This document shows positions 15,177-24,651 of a stretch of DNA of 64,000 nt, one piece after another; within the stretch, counting starts at the first letter, position 1; every line of letters starts with the position of its first letter. Source of the DNA: Microbacterium sp. cx-55. GTDB lineage: Bacteria > Actinomycetota > Actinomycetes > Actinomycetales > Microbacteriaceae. Location: positions 1,922,001 to 1,986,000 of the forward strand of contig NZ_CP088261.1 in NCBI RefSeq assembly GCF_021117345.1. Direction: 5' to 3'. The notes under the pieces were generated by a model, which did no database searches, had not been told where the DNA came from, and was given only the letters and a program-made list of their open reading frames with translations. A program made the position numbers and the translations under genes.

Positions 15177-16181
15177 GTGTCGAAGTCACCGACGGTGGAA
15201 GACGTGGCTCTGGCGGCGGGCGTATCTCGCCAAACGGTGTCGAACGTGCTCAACTCACCGCACATCGTGCGACCCAAAACGCGCGAACGCGTCGAAGACG
15301 CCATCCGCTCCCTGAACTACCGTCCGCACGCGGCCGCGCGGCAACTGCGCACCCGACGGAGCTCGACGATCGGCATCCACCTCGACCCGTATGCCGGCGG
15401 TGTCTCGGGCGTGGTGCTCGACCGCTTCGTGCACGCGCTCACCGAACATGCCGGCGAGCGCGGGATGCGAGTGATGCTGTACGCCGCACGGGACGCGGAC
15501 GACGAGATCGAACGGATGGGCGAGCTGGTCGACCGGGGCGAGGTCGACGCGATCGTCATCACCGGTACGTTCCGCGGAGACCCGCGCACCGGATGGCTTG
15601 CCGCGCACGACGTGCCGTTCGTGTCGTTCGGCCGCCCATGGGGCGCGGATGATGTCGCCGATCCGGCGCATCTCTGGGTCGACGTGGATGGCGCGGCCGG
15701 AACCCGCGCGGCGACAACCCATGCGCTCGGCATCGGCGACGGGCCGGTGGCCTTCTTGGGTTGGCCGTCCGGGTCGGGCACCGGCGATGATCGCGAGCGG
15801 GGCTGGCGCGAGGCCCTGTCGGGCGTCGGCGAGGGCCCGCGCTGGGTCGCTGAGGAGTCCGTCGACGAAGCGCGCCGCGTCGTCGGCGAGGCGGTGGCGG
15901 CAGGAGAGGTGACGCGGGCCGTCGTCTGCGCCAGCGACTCGCTCGCGATCGGTGCGCAACTGGCGTTCGTCGCCGCCGGCCGGGACGTACCGGTGATCGG
16001 GTTCGACAACACGCCTGCCGCCGAAGCGCTCGGCATCTCCAGCATCGAGCAACGCCCGGAGGACGTCGCCTCCGGCGCCCTGCAGCTCCTGATGGGATCG
16101 AGCGGCACGATCGTCGCTCCCCGCGTCGCGGCCGCCGGCACCGCGCACGTGCTGGTCGAACCACGTCTCGTGCTGCGCTGA
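15177..16181 (+). CDS. LacI-family transcriptional regulator of the sugar ABC operon
   Basis: This 334-residue regulator has an N-terminal LacI HTH with PTVEDVALAAGVSRQTVSNVLN (5-26), a hinge around residues 45-62 (LNYRPHAAARQLRTRRS) and a periplasmic-binding-protein-like sensor domain. The start is a GTG at 15177 with AAGGAGG 6 nt upstream. It is divergent from the ABC importer operon, and the shared gap carries a candidate operator over the operon's -35. It most likely represses import genes until the sugar is present. Length is normal. Confidence 0.93.
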   Translation: MSKSPTVEDVALAAGVSRQTVSNVLNSPHIVRPKTRERVEDAIRSLNYRPHAAARQLRTRRSSTIGIHLDPYAGGVSGVVLDRFVHALTEHAGERGMRVMLYAARDADDEIERMGELVDRGEVDAIVITGTFRGDPRTGWLAAHDVPFVSFGRPWGADDVADPAHLWVDVDGAAGTRAATTHALGIGDGPVAFLGWPSGSGTGDDRERGWREALSGVGEGPRWVAEESVDEARRVVGEAVAAGEVTRAVVCASDSLAIGAQLAFVAAGRDVPVIGFDNTPAAEALGISSIEQRPEDVASGALQLLMGSSGTIVAPRVAAAGTAHVLVEPRLVLR

Positions 16182-16226
16182 GCGCCGTGAGACGCGCGGT
16201 CCGCGCGACTTCTCCGGGCCGGGTGG

Positions 16227-17870
16227 TTACCGCGAGACGACGGTGAGGGTCGTCGTCGATCGGTAGGTACCCGCGGGGACGTCACCGGGGACCTCGAGTC
16301 GAAGGAGCGCACTGAGAACGGCCCGACCGACTCCGGTTCCTTCCGCCGCCGATGCGAACGTCATCGCCCCGGTGCCCGCGGCGAAAGGCTCCGCCAGAAC
16401 GACCCCTCGCGCCGTCGAGTCCGTCGGAACCCTCACGGGCGAGAACGTCAACGCGTTCGCTGGCATTCGGGCGCTGTCGGCGATGAAGTCCGTGGTGGTG
16501 ACCTGGACCGTGTATCCCGGCCGCGAGAGAACGCGAGCATCCTCGACAGCGAACGCGGGCAGTACCCCGGTGGACACCCGGATCCCGTCGTGCCGGGTCT
16601 CGGGCATCAGGGTCACGCGGGCGCCGACGGGAACGGCGAGCGAGAGCGCGCCATCGTGACCGTCCACGACCGGCGCCTCGATGCCGATCTCGCCCGCCGT
16701 CGGATCGACCGCGGGTGCACTGCATCCGGATCCGGCTTTCGCCGCGCCCGGGATCCGCGCCACCTGCGCGATGCCGACCGCGACGAGAGCGGCCGGGAGC
16801 GGCGCGTATCCGAGCGACGCAACGCGCTGCTGCCCGGCGCACAGGGCGTAGCGAGCGAACGCGGCGAGCGTCTCGCCCTTCGCCACCGTGAAGCGAGTGC
16901 TGGTCTCGGTGGGCACCATGAGCGCGGCGTAACCCGAGATCGGGTATGCGATCGGATCGGCGCTGCGGTACACGCCGTCGAGGTTCGGCGTCTCGGCGGC
17001 GGACGACGAGTCGGGGTCGATGTCGACCCCCGCGAGTGCCGCGGTGACGTTGACGGCGCCCGGACCGACGAAGTCGCCGTGCGCATTCCGCACCGCTGCC
17101 ACCGTCAGCCCCAAGCTCTCCGCGTACGATGCCTCGACGTACGCGATGGCTCCCCTGCCGTAGCTCTGCGAGACGTATCCGGCGACCCCCAACGAGCCGC
17201 TCTGTGCACGGAACGCGGATGTCGGCGGCACAAAGAGCGACGTTTCCCCCTGCGTCCAGATGTTCGGATGCTCAGACGCCATCCACGCGGTGAACTGCGA
17301 GGAAGAACCGGAGGCATCGGCCCGGACGACCGGAACGACGGCGAGGTCAGGAAGGGCGATGCCCGGGTTGTCGGCGAGCAACTGCGGGTCGTTCCACCGC
17401 GTGATCGCTCCGCTGAAAATCCCCGCTATGGCCGCGCCCGACAATCGGAGATCGGCGAATCGTGCGCCGTCGATGGTGAGGTTGTAGGCCAGGGCAGTGC
17501 CACCTCCGAGGAGAGGCACAGAGGCGTAGGCGCGAGCGGGCAGCGCAGCACCGGAATTCCCCTCCGGGGACCGAGGGAAGGGCACCTCGCCGACCGCGAA
17601 GTCGACGTTCTCCCTCATGAAGTCCTCGCGCCCCGCAACGGAGCCGGTTCCGGCGTAGGAGACAGTCATCCCCTCGTCCGCCGCAGCATCTCTGGCCCAC
17701 GCACTCATTGCGCTCTGCGCCCACACGGACCCGGAGCCGGAAACGGATGCGCCGCTCGCCCCCTGCGCAGGAACGGCACCCAGCACGAGAACCGCGCTGA
17801 CGACAACGAACACCGCCAGGCGAGCCGTCCGGCGCGCCGTCCGTTCTCGCGCTCCGGACACCGTGAACAT
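16227..17870 (-). CDS. Secreted PstS-like protein with extra C-terminal domain
   Basis: This 547-residue exported protein has an Arg-rich start, a hydrophobic signal segment and a likely cleavage site around AQGASG. Residues about 40-375 resemble a phosphate-binding protein: VSGSGSVWAQSAMSAW, SYAGTGSVAGRE, FAVGEVPF, IFSGAITRWNDPQL and RADASGSSSQFTAWM, the last with the Ser-rich phosphate loop. Residues about 400-547 form an extra beta-rich domain (YTVQVTTTDF near 460) that could be WxL-like. Start: ATG at 17870 behind GGGGGAGAAGA. There is no pstCAB nearby, so a role in phosphate import is unproven; a cell-surface or scavenging role is possible. Confidence 0.75.
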   Translation of the reverse strand: MFTVSGARERTARRTARLAVFVVVSAVLVLGAVPAQGASGASVSGSGSVWAQSAMSAWARDAAADEGMTVSYAGTGSVAGREDFMRENVDFAVGEVPFPRSPEGNSGAALPARAYASVPLLGGGTALAYNLTIDGARFADLRLSGAAIAGIFSGAITRWNDPQLLADNPGIALPDLAVVPVVRADASGSSSQFTAWMASEHPNIWTQGETSLFVPPTSAFRAQSGSLGVAGYVSQSYGRGAIAYVEASYAESLGLTVAAVRNAHGDFVGPGAVNVTAALAGVDIDPDSSSAAETPNLDGVYRSADPIAYPISGYAALMVPTETSTRFTVAKGETLAAFARYALCAGQQRVASLGYAPLPAALVAVGIAQVARIPGAAKAGSGCSAPAVDPTAGEIGIEAPVVDGHDGALSLAVPVGARVTLMPETRHDGIRVSTGVLPAFAVEDARVLSRPGYTVQVTTTDFIADSARMPANALTFSPVRVPTDSTARGVVLAEPFAAGTGAMTFASAAEGTGVGRAVLSALLRLEVPGDVPAGTYRSTTTLTVVSR

Positions 17871-18260
17871 TCTTCTCCCCCGCACGACTGAACGGTATCG
17901 AGGGGAGGACCCTCGACGCGCCGACCGCGCCCAGTGTGCGCATGCCGTTCACCCGTAGGTCACGGGCCGACGAATCCGCGATGCGCCCTTCGGCACTTGA
18001 GCGTGGCGACCCGACGATGCGAAGGATTCCCTCGAATCCGCCTTCGCGGTCGTCATCTGCCTCCGCCTGCCGATGCTCGGCGGGTGCGGGCCGTCCGACG
18101 CTCGTAACTCCTCCAACTCCGCGCTTTCGGGCAGGAAAGTAGCGACGGCGGTCGATTCTGGAGGAGTTAGCCGAGCTAACGCCGCCCCAAAGGAGCGAGC
18201 GACGGGGTCAGCTCTATTCAGGCGGCGCGGGCGGTGAGTTCAACCCTGTTCGGGGTACGC
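17871..18260. other. Intergenic region with inverted repeats, no gene seen
   Basis: No convincing coding sequence is visible here. A 68-codon plus-strand frame at 17936-18142 is Arg/Ser/Pro-rich and has no start signal. The region contains AACTCCTCCA (18106-18115) with its exact inverse TGGAGGAGTT (18159-18168), and the palindrome GTTAGC-cga-GCTAAC (18166-18180). These may be regulatory or the remains of an element. Confidence 0.5.
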
Positions 18261-18287
18261 AAAAACCCCCGGAAAACCGGGGGTTTT
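18261..18287 (-). terminator. Rho-independent terminator of tRNA-Gln
   Basis: On the minus strand CCCCCGG (18283-18277) and CCGGGGG (18272-18266) pair around TTTT and are followed by five T residues (18265-18261). It is 6 bp beyond the 3' end of the tRNA gene. A-rich flanking also gives a short T-tract on the plus strand. Confidence 0.9.
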
Positions 18288-18293
18288 ACATTG

Positions 18294-18365
18294 CTGGGGT
18301 ACCTGGACTCGAACCAAGAACAAAGGTACCAGAAACCTCCGTGTTGCCAATTACACCATACCCCA
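18294..18365 (-). tRNA. tRNA-Gln (anticodon CTG)
   Basis: The 72-nt gene has acceptor arms TGGGGTA and TACCCCA with discriminator G, as in other bacterial tRNA-Gln. The anticodon arm is GAGGT-TTCTGGT-ACCTT with anticodon CTG. The T arm contains GGTTCGAGTCC. CCA is not encoded. A good terminator follows. Confidence 0.97.
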
Positions 18366-18498
18366 AGGGCTACTCCGAGAAGCAGCACCGAGTGTCTAGC
18401 TTAGACCACCCCGGGCGATGGTTCAAACCGGCCCGACGTGGAGCGAACTCATCGGCGCCGCATCCGAGACGCAACGACGCGCTTCGTAGTGTGCAGCG

Positions 18499-20514
18499 GT
18501 GACAACCGTGGACACCCCCCTCTCTCCGCCCGTATCCATCCGGAATCCGAAGCGACTCGCGTGGCCGATCGGGTTGCTCTCCCTGTCGGGCATCGCCGTC
18601 GTGCTGACGGCGTGGAACGTATCCGGCTCGATGAGCGAGTACTACGGCGCGATCGCGCTGTCGATGAGCCAGAGCTGGTCGAACTTCTTCTTCGGCGCCT
18701 TCGATCCGGCGGGCACGGTCACTCTCGACAAGATCCCCGGGTCGTTCTGGATCCCGGCCCTCTTCGTTCGCGCCTTCGGCTTCTCCCCCGCCATCGTGAT
18801 CGTCCCGAACGCGTTGGCGGCCAGCGCGGCGGCGGTCGTCACCGCGATCACCGCGCGGCGCCTGGCCGGCACGGGCGCGGGACTCTTCGCCGGCGCGATC
18901 GTCGCGACCACGCCGATCCTCGTCGCCGTCGCCCGTTCCAACCAGCCGCAGTCGTTCTTCGTTCTCGCCCTCGCGCTCGTCGCGTGGGCGTCGGTCCGGG
19001 CGATCCAGCGGGCGAGTCTTCGCTGGTATCTCGTCGCGGGGCTGTTGATCGCCGTCGCGTTCCAGACCTACATGCTGGAAGCGTGGGCGGTGTGGCCGGC
19101 CCTGGCCGCGGCGTATCTGTGCACCCGCCAATCGTGGTGGCGGCGCATCTGGCACACCGCGGTCGCCGGCGCGCTCAGCCTCGTCGCCTCGCTGACCTGG
19201 GTCGCGATCGTGTGGCTGATTCCCGCATCCGCGCGCCCCTACGTGGGCGGCACCAACTCGAACAACCCGTGGGAGATGGTGTTCGGATACAACGGCCTCG
19301 GACGATTCACGGCATCCGCCGACAGCACCGACTACCGATCGTTCACACCGCCCTTCTCGGGTGACCCCGGTGCCCTCCGGCTCGTCAACGAACAGCTCGC
19401 CGGACAGATCGCCTGGCTGCTGCCGGCGGCGTTGCTCGCGATCGTGGTGCTGGCCGTCCTGCGCTTCCGGTCGGCTCTCGTGGTCTTCCTCGGCGTGTGG
19501 TTCGTTACCTTCGCCGCCATGTTCTCGGTCGTCGCGGGAATGCACCAGTTCTACACGTCGGCGCTCGCGATTCCGGTCGCTCTCCTCGTGGGAACGGCGT
19601 TCTTCGTCGCCCGCGCGCGGCGGGTGCTGTGGGCGCAACTCGCGCTGCTCGCGACCGCCGCGGTCACCGCCGTCGCTGTCGCCGCGATGTACACCGACCC
19701 CACCCCGGTCCTCGCCGGCGTGCAGGCGGCCATCGCGGTCGTCGCCCTGGTCGCGCTCGTCGTCGAGCATCGGCGCCGAGTCGCGCGCACCGCGACGGTC
19801 GTGCTCGTGCTGATCGGGATGCTGTTCGCTCCGGCCGCGTGGTCGGCGCTGACCATCGCCGCGCCGAGTTCGATCAACCCGACGGCGGCCGGGGTGGCGG
19901 TCATGTCCGTGGGCGGCGGGGCCGGCAGCGGCGGATTCGGCGGCGGGTCCGGCAGCGGCGCGCCCGGTGCGGGCGGCAGCGGCCCCGGCGCCGCGCCCGG
20001 GGCAGGCTCCGGCGCCCGAGCCCCCGGCGGGTCGGCCCCCGGCGGATCTGCGCCGAACGGCGGCATGCGGGGCGGCTCGTCGGCCCGTGACGGCGGCTCG
20101 TCGACGACCGGCCGCACTCCCTTCTCCTCCGTCGAGGCGGGGTCCGATGGCGAACTCATCGACTACCTCGTCGCACATCAGGACGGGGCGAGCTACCTCG
20201 TCGCGACGTTCGGCGCACAGGCGGCAGCGTCCCTCATCATCGATTCGGGAGGTGAGTCCGTCCTCCCGATCGGCGGATTCGGCGGCAGTGATTCCGTGCC
20301 GACGCTCGAGGAGTTCCAGCAGATGGTCGCGGCCGGCGAGGTCGTCTATGTACTCGGTTCGGCGACGGGAGGATTCGGCGGCGGGTCGTCGTCGTCGACG
20401 ACCGAGGCGATCAGCGCGTGGGTGCAGGAGAACTGCGCCGTCGTGAGCGACGCCCCGGGCACGGCGACCCTCTCATCGTGCGCCGCCGTGGATGCGGATC
20501 GACCCGCCTCGTGA
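18499..20514 (+). CDS. Membrane glycosyltransferase, GT39/ArnT-like
   Basis: This 671-residue membrane protein has about a dozen hydrophobic segments in residues 20-460. The N-terminal loop GSFWIPALFVRAFGF and the later TNSNNPWEMVFGYNGLGRF are typical of ArnT/PMT-like transferases (YkcA/YkcB group), which use polyprenyl-phosphate sugars on the outer face of the membrane. A Gly/Ser/Ala/Pro-rich linker (about 473-540) leads to a soluble C-terminal domain (about 545-665, SDGELIDYLVAHQDGASYLVAT). The GTG start at 18499 follows a TAGTGT -10 by 6 nt, so it is probably leaderless. Acceptor and sugar are unknown. Confidence 0.82.
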   Translation: MTTVDTPLSPPVSIRNPKRLAWPIGLLSLSGIAVVLTAWNVSGSMSEYYGAIALSMSQSWSNFFFGAFDPAGTVTLDKIPGSFWIPALFVRAFGFSPAIVIVPNALAASAAAVVTAITARRLAGTGAGLFAGAIVATTPILVAVARSNQPQSFFVLALALVAWASVRAIQRASLRWYLVAGLLIAVAFQTYMLEAWAVWPALAAAYLCTRQSWWRRIWHTAVAGALSLVASLTWVAIVWLIPASARPYVGGTNSNNPWEMVFGYNGLGRFTASADSTDYRSFTPPFSGDPGALRLVNEQLAGQIAWLLPAALLAIVVLAVLRFRSALVVFLGVWFVTFAAMFSVVAGMHQFYTSALAIPVALLVGTAFFVARARRVLWAQLALLATAAVTAVAVAAMYTDPTPVLAGVQAAIAVVALVALVVEHRRRVARTATVVLVLIGMLFAPAAWSALTIAAPSSINPTAAGVAVMSVGGGAGSGGFGGGSGSGAPGAGGSGPGAAPGAGSGARAPGGSAPGGSAPNGGMRGGSSARDGGSSTTGRTPFSSVEAGSDGELIDYLVAHQDGASYLVATFGAQAAASLIIDSGGESVLPIGGFGGSDSVPTLEEFQQMVAAGEVVYVLGSATGGFGGGSSSSTTEAISAWVQENCAVVSDAPGTATLSSCAAVDADRPAS

Positions 20515-20569
20515 CGCGTGCACGCACCGGAGCGTGCGCGGTGGCCGGACGGGTCGATAGGGTCGCGGA

Positions 20570-20956
20570 ATGACCGAGCGCACCGTGCCGAACCTGCCCT
20601 CCCGCGACTTCGCCGCAACGGTCGCGTTCTACGGGGCCTTCGGCTTCACCGTCACACACCGGAGCGATGAGTGGCTGGTGCTGCGCCGAGGAACCCTCGA
20701 GCTGGAGTTCTTCCGATTCCCCGATCTCGCACCAGAGGACAGCTCCTTCATGTGCAGCATCCGCGTCGACGACGTCGACGAGCTGTATCGAGCGATCGCG
20801 GCGGCCGGGGTCGTCGAGGCATCGACGGGTCGCCCGCGCCTACTTCCGGTGCGCCCGCAGCCGTGGGGGCAGCGCGCCGGGTTCCTCGTCGACCCCGATG
20901 GATCGCAGTTGCACCTGATCCAGAACGGGCCGACGCCCGAGTCGGCTCCCGCGTGA
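20570..20956 (+). CDS. Glyoxalase / bleomycin-resistance-fold protein
   Basis: This 128-residue vicinal-oxygen-chelate protein opens with TVPNLPSRDFAATVAFYGAFGFTVTHRS and ends with GFLVDPDGSQLHLIQN. Its length and arrangement resemble bleomycin-binding proteins (BLMA/BLMT type), which sequester the drug rather than catalyse a reaction. General VOC proteins look alike, so the drug is uncertain. The ATG at 20570 follows TAGGGT (20558-20563) by 6 nt, which points to a leaderless mRNA. No resistance neighbour is present. Confidence 0.8.
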   Translation: MTERTVPNLPSRDFAATVAFYGAFGFTVTHRSDEWLVLRRGTLELEFFRFPDLAPEDSSFMCSIRVDDVDELYRAIAAAGVVEASTGRPRLLPVRPQPWGQRAGFLVDPDGSQLHLIQNGPTPESAPA

Positions 20957-20966
20957 CCTCGGACCC

Positions 20967-20987
20967 CTGACCCGTCGCCCGGGTCAG
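20967..20987. terminator. Hairpin between convergent glyoxalase and gltX
   Basis: CTGACCC (20967-20973) and GGGTCAG (20981-20987) pair across a 7-nt loop. The right arm overlaps the gltX stop codon. No T-tract follows. Confidence 0.5.
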
Positions 20988-22498
20988 CCGACGCGCTGCA
21001 CGAGAGCCCCGAGACGACGGATGCTCTCGGACTTGCCGAGCAGCTCGAGGGACTCGAAGAGCGGGGGTGAGATGCGCCGTCCGCTCGCGGCCACGCGGAG
21101 CGGCCCGTACGCGACGCGCGGCTTCAGGCCGAGACCCGCGATGAGCGTTTCCTGCAGGTCCGCCTGGATGCGCTCGGTGACGAACTCCGCCTCGGGAATG
21201 AGCTCGAGGGCGCCCACCGATGCGACGAGAACCTCGCCGGCGTTGGCGGGCAGTCCCTTCAACGCATCCTCGTCATAGACGACCTCGTCGCGGAACAAGA
21301 ACCCGAGCAGCCCCGGCACCTCGCCGAGCAACTGCACGCGCTCCTGCACGAGCGGGGCGGATGCGGTGATCAGCGCCTGCTGCTCCCCCGTCGGAGTGTC
21401 GCCGATGAGACCGGCCTCCCGCAGGTACGGCAGGATCCGCGTCTCGAAGTCTTCGGGCGACAGCATCCGGATGTGGTCACCGTTGATCGACTCCGCCTTC
21501 TTCTGATCGAAGCGAGCGGGGTTCGGGTTCACGTCCGCGATATCGAACGCCGCGACCATCTCGTCGAGTGAGAACACGTCGCGGTCGGGCGCCAGCGACC
21601 AGCCGAGAAGCGAGAGGTAGTTGAGCAGGCCCTCGTGGATGAAGCCCTTCTCGCGCTGCAGGAAGAGGTCGGCCTTCGGGTCGCGTTTGGAGAGCTTCTT
21701 GTTGCCCTCTTCGCCGAGCACGAGCGGCATATGCCCGAAGCGCGGCACGAAGTCGGTGACCCCCGCCTCGACGAGCGCGCGGTAGAGCGAGAGCTGACGC
21801 GCGGTCGAGGGCATCAGGTCTTCTCCGCGGATGACGTGGGTGATACCCATGAGCGCATCGTCGACCGGGTTCACGAACGTGTAGAGCGGCACTCCCCCGG
21901 CGCGCACGATCACGAAGTCGGGGAAGGACCCGGCGGGGAAAGTGACCTCGCCCCGGATGAGGTCGACGTAGGTGAGATCTTCGTCCGGCACACGCAGGCG
22001 CCAGGCGGGTTCGCGTCCCTCGGCCCGGAAGGCGGCCTTCTGCTCGTCGGTGAGATCGCGGTCGTAGTTGTCGTAGCCGAGCTGCTTCGCGCGACCGTTC
22101 GCGACGTTGCGGGCGTCGATCTCTTCGGCGGTCGAGTAGCTCTCGTAGACGACGCCCGCCGCGACGAGCTTCTCGAGCACGCCACGGTAGAGGTCGTGCC
22201 GCTCCGACTGGCGGTAGGGCGCGTGCGGGCCGCCGACCTCGACGCCCTCGTCCCAGTCGATCTCGAGCCAGCGCAGGGCATCCAGCAGCTGCTGGTAGCT
22301 CTCTTCGCTGTCGCGGGCCGCATCCGTGTCTTCGATGCGGAAGATCAGCTTGCCGCCGTTGTGCCGGGCGTACGCCCAGTTGAACAGTGCCGTGCGGATC
22401 AGGCCGACGTGCGGCGTGCCGGTGGGCGAGGGGCAGAACCGCACGCGCACTTCGGCGCCGGTTGCGGTGGTGGTGCGGGGATCTGGTGCGGAAGCCAT
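20984..22498 (-). CDS. gltX: Glutamyl-tRNA synthetase
   Basis: This class I synthetase charges tRNA-Glu with glutamate. The HIGH-type signature is [21 protein letters not shown] and the KMSKS-type loop is KKLSKRD. Length (504 residues from this start) is normal for the discriminating bacterial enzyme. Two ATGs are close together, at 22504 and 22498. I prefer 22498 (MASAPDP) because TAGGCT (22512-22507) lies 8 nt upstream, and only 2 nt from the other. It anchors the FAH / leuB / serA / ilv neighbourhood seen in other Actinobacteria. Confidence 0.97.
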   Translation of the reverse strand: MASAPDPRTTTATGAEVRVRFCPSPTGTPHVGLIRTALFNWAYARHNGGKLIFRIEDTDAARDSEESYQQLLDALRWLEIDWDEGVEVGGPHAPYRQSERHDLYRGVLEKLVAAGVVYESYSTAEEIDARNVANGRAKQLGYDNYDRDLTDEQKAAFRAEGREPAWRLRVPDEDLTYVDLIRGEVTFPAGSFPDFVIVRAGGVPLYTFVNPVDDALMGITHVIRGEDLMPSTARQLSLYRALVEAGVTDFVPRFGHMPLVLGEEGNKKLSKRDPKADLFLQREKGFIHEGLLNYLSLLGWSLAPDRDVFSLDEMVAAFDIADVNPNPARFDQKKAESINGDHIRMLSPEDFETRILPYLREAGLIGDTPTGEQQALITASAPLVQERVQLLGEVPGLLGFLFRDEVVYDEDALKGLPANAGEVLVASVGALELIPEAEFVTERIQADLQETLIAGLGLKPRVAYGPLRVAASGRRISPPLFESLELLGKSESIRRLGALVQRVG

Positions 22499-22563
22499 AG
22501 GCATCCAGCCTACCCGCGCGGGGTCGGCGCTCCCGGCGGGATCGGCGCCGGCCGGATGCGGCG

Positions 22564-23511
22564 TCAGCTGCGGTACGCGCGGTCGTCGCCGATCGCCGCG
22601 ATCGCTCGGGTGAGGGCCGCGAGGCCCGCGCGGAGCGCCGGTACCCGCTCCGCGTCGTGCGCGGTGACGACGTGCAGCGTGCGTTCCTCACCGGGAAGCG
22701 CGATCGCTCGAACGCCCGGCAGGACGGGGAACGATTCGACGGCCAACCGCGGCAGGGTCGCGACGCCGGTACGGCGGGCGACCATGCTCTCGACCGCGAC
22801 GATGTTGTCGGTCTCGAACGCGATCCGGGGCTCGAAACCGGCACGCGCGCAGGACTCGAGCAGATGCCCCCGGCAGCGCGGGCATCCGGCGATCCAGTCC
22901 TCCTTGGCGAGCTCCGCCAGATCCACGGTCGTGCGCGCGGCGAGGCGGTGGTCGGCGGGTACGACCACCAGCAGGTCGTCGGAGCCCACGGTGCGAACCG
23001 CCAGCCCGTGGGCGCTCGCCCCGTGCGGATCGTCGCGGTCGCCCGGGTAGCTGAACGTGAGCGCGATGTCGGCTCTCCCCTCGCGGACGGCGGCGACCGC
23101 CTCCGGGGGCTCCGCCTCGACGTAGGTCACGGTGAGCCCGGGCGAGCGTTCCGCGAGATCGGCGAGGATGCGCGGCACGATGGTCGGCGATGCCGAGGGG
23201 AATGCGACGAAACGCACCCGCCCCGACTGCAGCCCGCGCAGCTCCGAGAGCTCCCCCGACGCCGCCGTCAGGGCGCGGTCGACTTCCGCAGCGTGGCGCG
23301 CGAGGACGCGCCCGGCGTCGGTCAGTCGCACCGATCGCCCGACCCGCTCGACGACCGCGAGCCCGAGCCGCGACTCCGCTCGACGCACCTGCTGGCTGAC
23401 GGCAGGCTGGCTGTAGCCGAGCGCCGCGGCCGCCGCGGTGATCGACCCGGCCTCGGCGATGGCCCGGATGACTCGGAGGTCGGCGAGTTCGAGGTCGGTG
23501 TCATCCGTCAC
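22564..23511 (-). CDS. LysR-family transcriptional regulator
   Basis: This 315-residue regulator has the LysR HTH in residues 8-66 ([39 protein letters not shown]) and a substrate-binding effector domain beginning about residue 95 ([20 protein letters not shown]). It is divergent from the class V aminotransferase. Such LysR genes usually activate the divergent gene with a pathway intermediate. The GTG start at 23509-23511 is the only start compatible with a complete HTH. A conspicuous CPRCRG at about 215 is unusual and could bind a metal. Confidence 0.88.
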   Translation of the reverse strand: MTDDTDLELADLRVIRAIAEAGSITAAAAALGYSQPAVSQQVRRAESRLGLAVVERVGRSVRLTDAGRVLARHAAEVDRALTAASGELSELRGLQSGRVRFVAFPSASPTIVPRILADLAERSPGLTVTYVEAEPPEAVAAVREGRADIALTFSYPGDRDDPHGASAHGLAVRTVGSDDLLVVVPADHRLAARTTVDLAELAKEDWIAGCPRCRGHLLESCARAGFEPRIAFETDNIVAVESMVARRTGVATLPRLAVESFPVLPGVRAIALPGEERTLHVVTAHDAERVPALRAGLAALTRAIAAIGDDRAYRS

Positions 23512-23520
23512 GTCGAAACC

Positions 23521-23538
23521 ATAACATCAGCGCATGTT
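23521..23538. promoter_or_regulatory. Candidate LysR binding site
   Basis: AACAT (23523-23527) and ATGTT (23534-23538) form an inverted repeat within an AT-rich patch, 9-30 bp from the LysR start and 55 bp before the aminotransferase. A related CATGTTG occurs at 23551-23557. The interrupted-palindrome form suits LysR regulators. Confidence 0.45.
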
Positions 23539-23592
23539 TTCGATCACACACATGTTGTAGACGAATGCGAGACAGCCCGGGATGCTGGACGC

Positions 23593-24651
23593 ATGATCCT
23601 CCCCGCCGTCCTCGCCCCGCTTCGCGGCGCGTTCACGGGCGGCGCCGGCTACCTCTCGGCCTGCACCTCGGGGCTCTGGATGCGGCCGACGCACGATGCG
23701 ATCGTGGCCGATCTGGAACGGGGTGCTCGCACGGGTGCCGACCCGGCGCGGTACGACGCCGCCGTCGTCGAGAGTCGTGCGGCCTTCGCCCGCCTGGTCG
23801 GTGTGGCCCCCGGCGCGGTCGCGATCGGATCGCAGACGTCGGTGCTCGCGGCGCTGATCGCCGCCAACCTTCCCGACGGCGCGCAGGTGCTGTGCGCCGA
23901 GGGCGACTTCTCCTCCGTGGTGCTCCCGTTCGTGCACGCGGGTCGAGGGATCCGCATCCGCACCGTGCCGCTCGCGCACCTCGCCGAGGCGATCGATGCC
24001 GAGACGACACTCGTCGCCTTCTCGATCGTGCAGTCGGCGACCGGAGAGGTGGCGGATGCGGCCGCGATCATCGCCGCGGCGCGGCGTCACCGTGCGCTCA
24101 CGTTCGCCGACGCGACGCAGGCGATCGGATGGCTGCCTGTCGACGCCACCCTGTTCGACGCGCTCGTCTGCCACTCGTACAAGTGGCTGTGCGCGCCGCG
24201 CGGGGTCGCCTTCCTCACTCTGAGCGACGCGTACGTGCGCACGCTCCGCCCCGTGCAGGCCGGATGGTTCGCGGGCGAAGACCCCTGGTCGTCCTGTTAC
24301 GGCGCCGACGTCGATCTCGCCGGCGACGCGCGCCGGTTCGATGTCTCCCCCGCCTGGCAGGCCTTCGTCGGCGCGGCCCCCGCGCTGACTCTGTTCGCGG
24401 ATGCCGACCGCCACGCTCTGCACCGCTACACGACCGGGATGGCCGATGAGTTCCGTCGCCGCCTCGACCTGCCTCTCCCCGAACGCCCCAGCACCATCGT
24501 CGCCTGGCACGACCCGGACGGGCAGTCGCTCGCGGATCTTCGCGCCGCCGGCATCGTCGCATCCGGTCGCGCCGGGCGGGCGCGGGTCGCCTTCCACATC
24601 TTCAATGACGAGGAAGACGTCACCCGCGCCGCACGGGCACTCGGCCGCTGA
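23593..24651 (+). CDS. Class V PLP-dependent aminotransferase
   Basis: This 352-residue enzyme has FADATQAIGW with Asp173 to hold the PLP ring nitrogen and CHSYKWLCAPRG with Lys197 as the likely Schiff-base lysine. It belongs to the cysteine desulfurase / isopenicillin N epimerase / kynureninase-like group. The substrate is not evident. The frame is open far upstream across the LysR gene, but I start at the ATG at 23593 because it opens the divergent spacer. Its 3' end overlaps the convergent MFS gene by 32 bp. LysR control is likely. Confidence 0.85.
   Translation: MILPAVLAPLRGAFTGGAGYLSACTSGLWMRPTHDAIVADLERGARTGADPARYDAAVVESRAAFARLVGVAPGAVAIGSQTSVLAALIAANLPDGAQVLCAEGDFSSVVLPFVHAGRGIRIRTVPLAHLAEAIDAETTLVAFSIVQSATGEVADAAAIIAAARRHRALTFADATQAIGWLPVDATLFDALVCHSYKWLCAPRGVAFLTLSDAYVRTLRPVQAGWFAGEDPWSSCYGADVDLAGDARRFDVSPAWQAFVGAAPALTLFADADRHALHRYTTGMADEFRRRLDLPLPERPSTIVAWHDPDGQSLADLRAAGIVASGRAGRARVAFHIFNDEEDVTRAARALGR

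Noticed and set aside
17936..18142. 68-codon frame in the PstS-tRNA spacer
   Set aside because: Arg/Ser/Pro-rich, no ribosome site, no -10 spacing like the real genes here.
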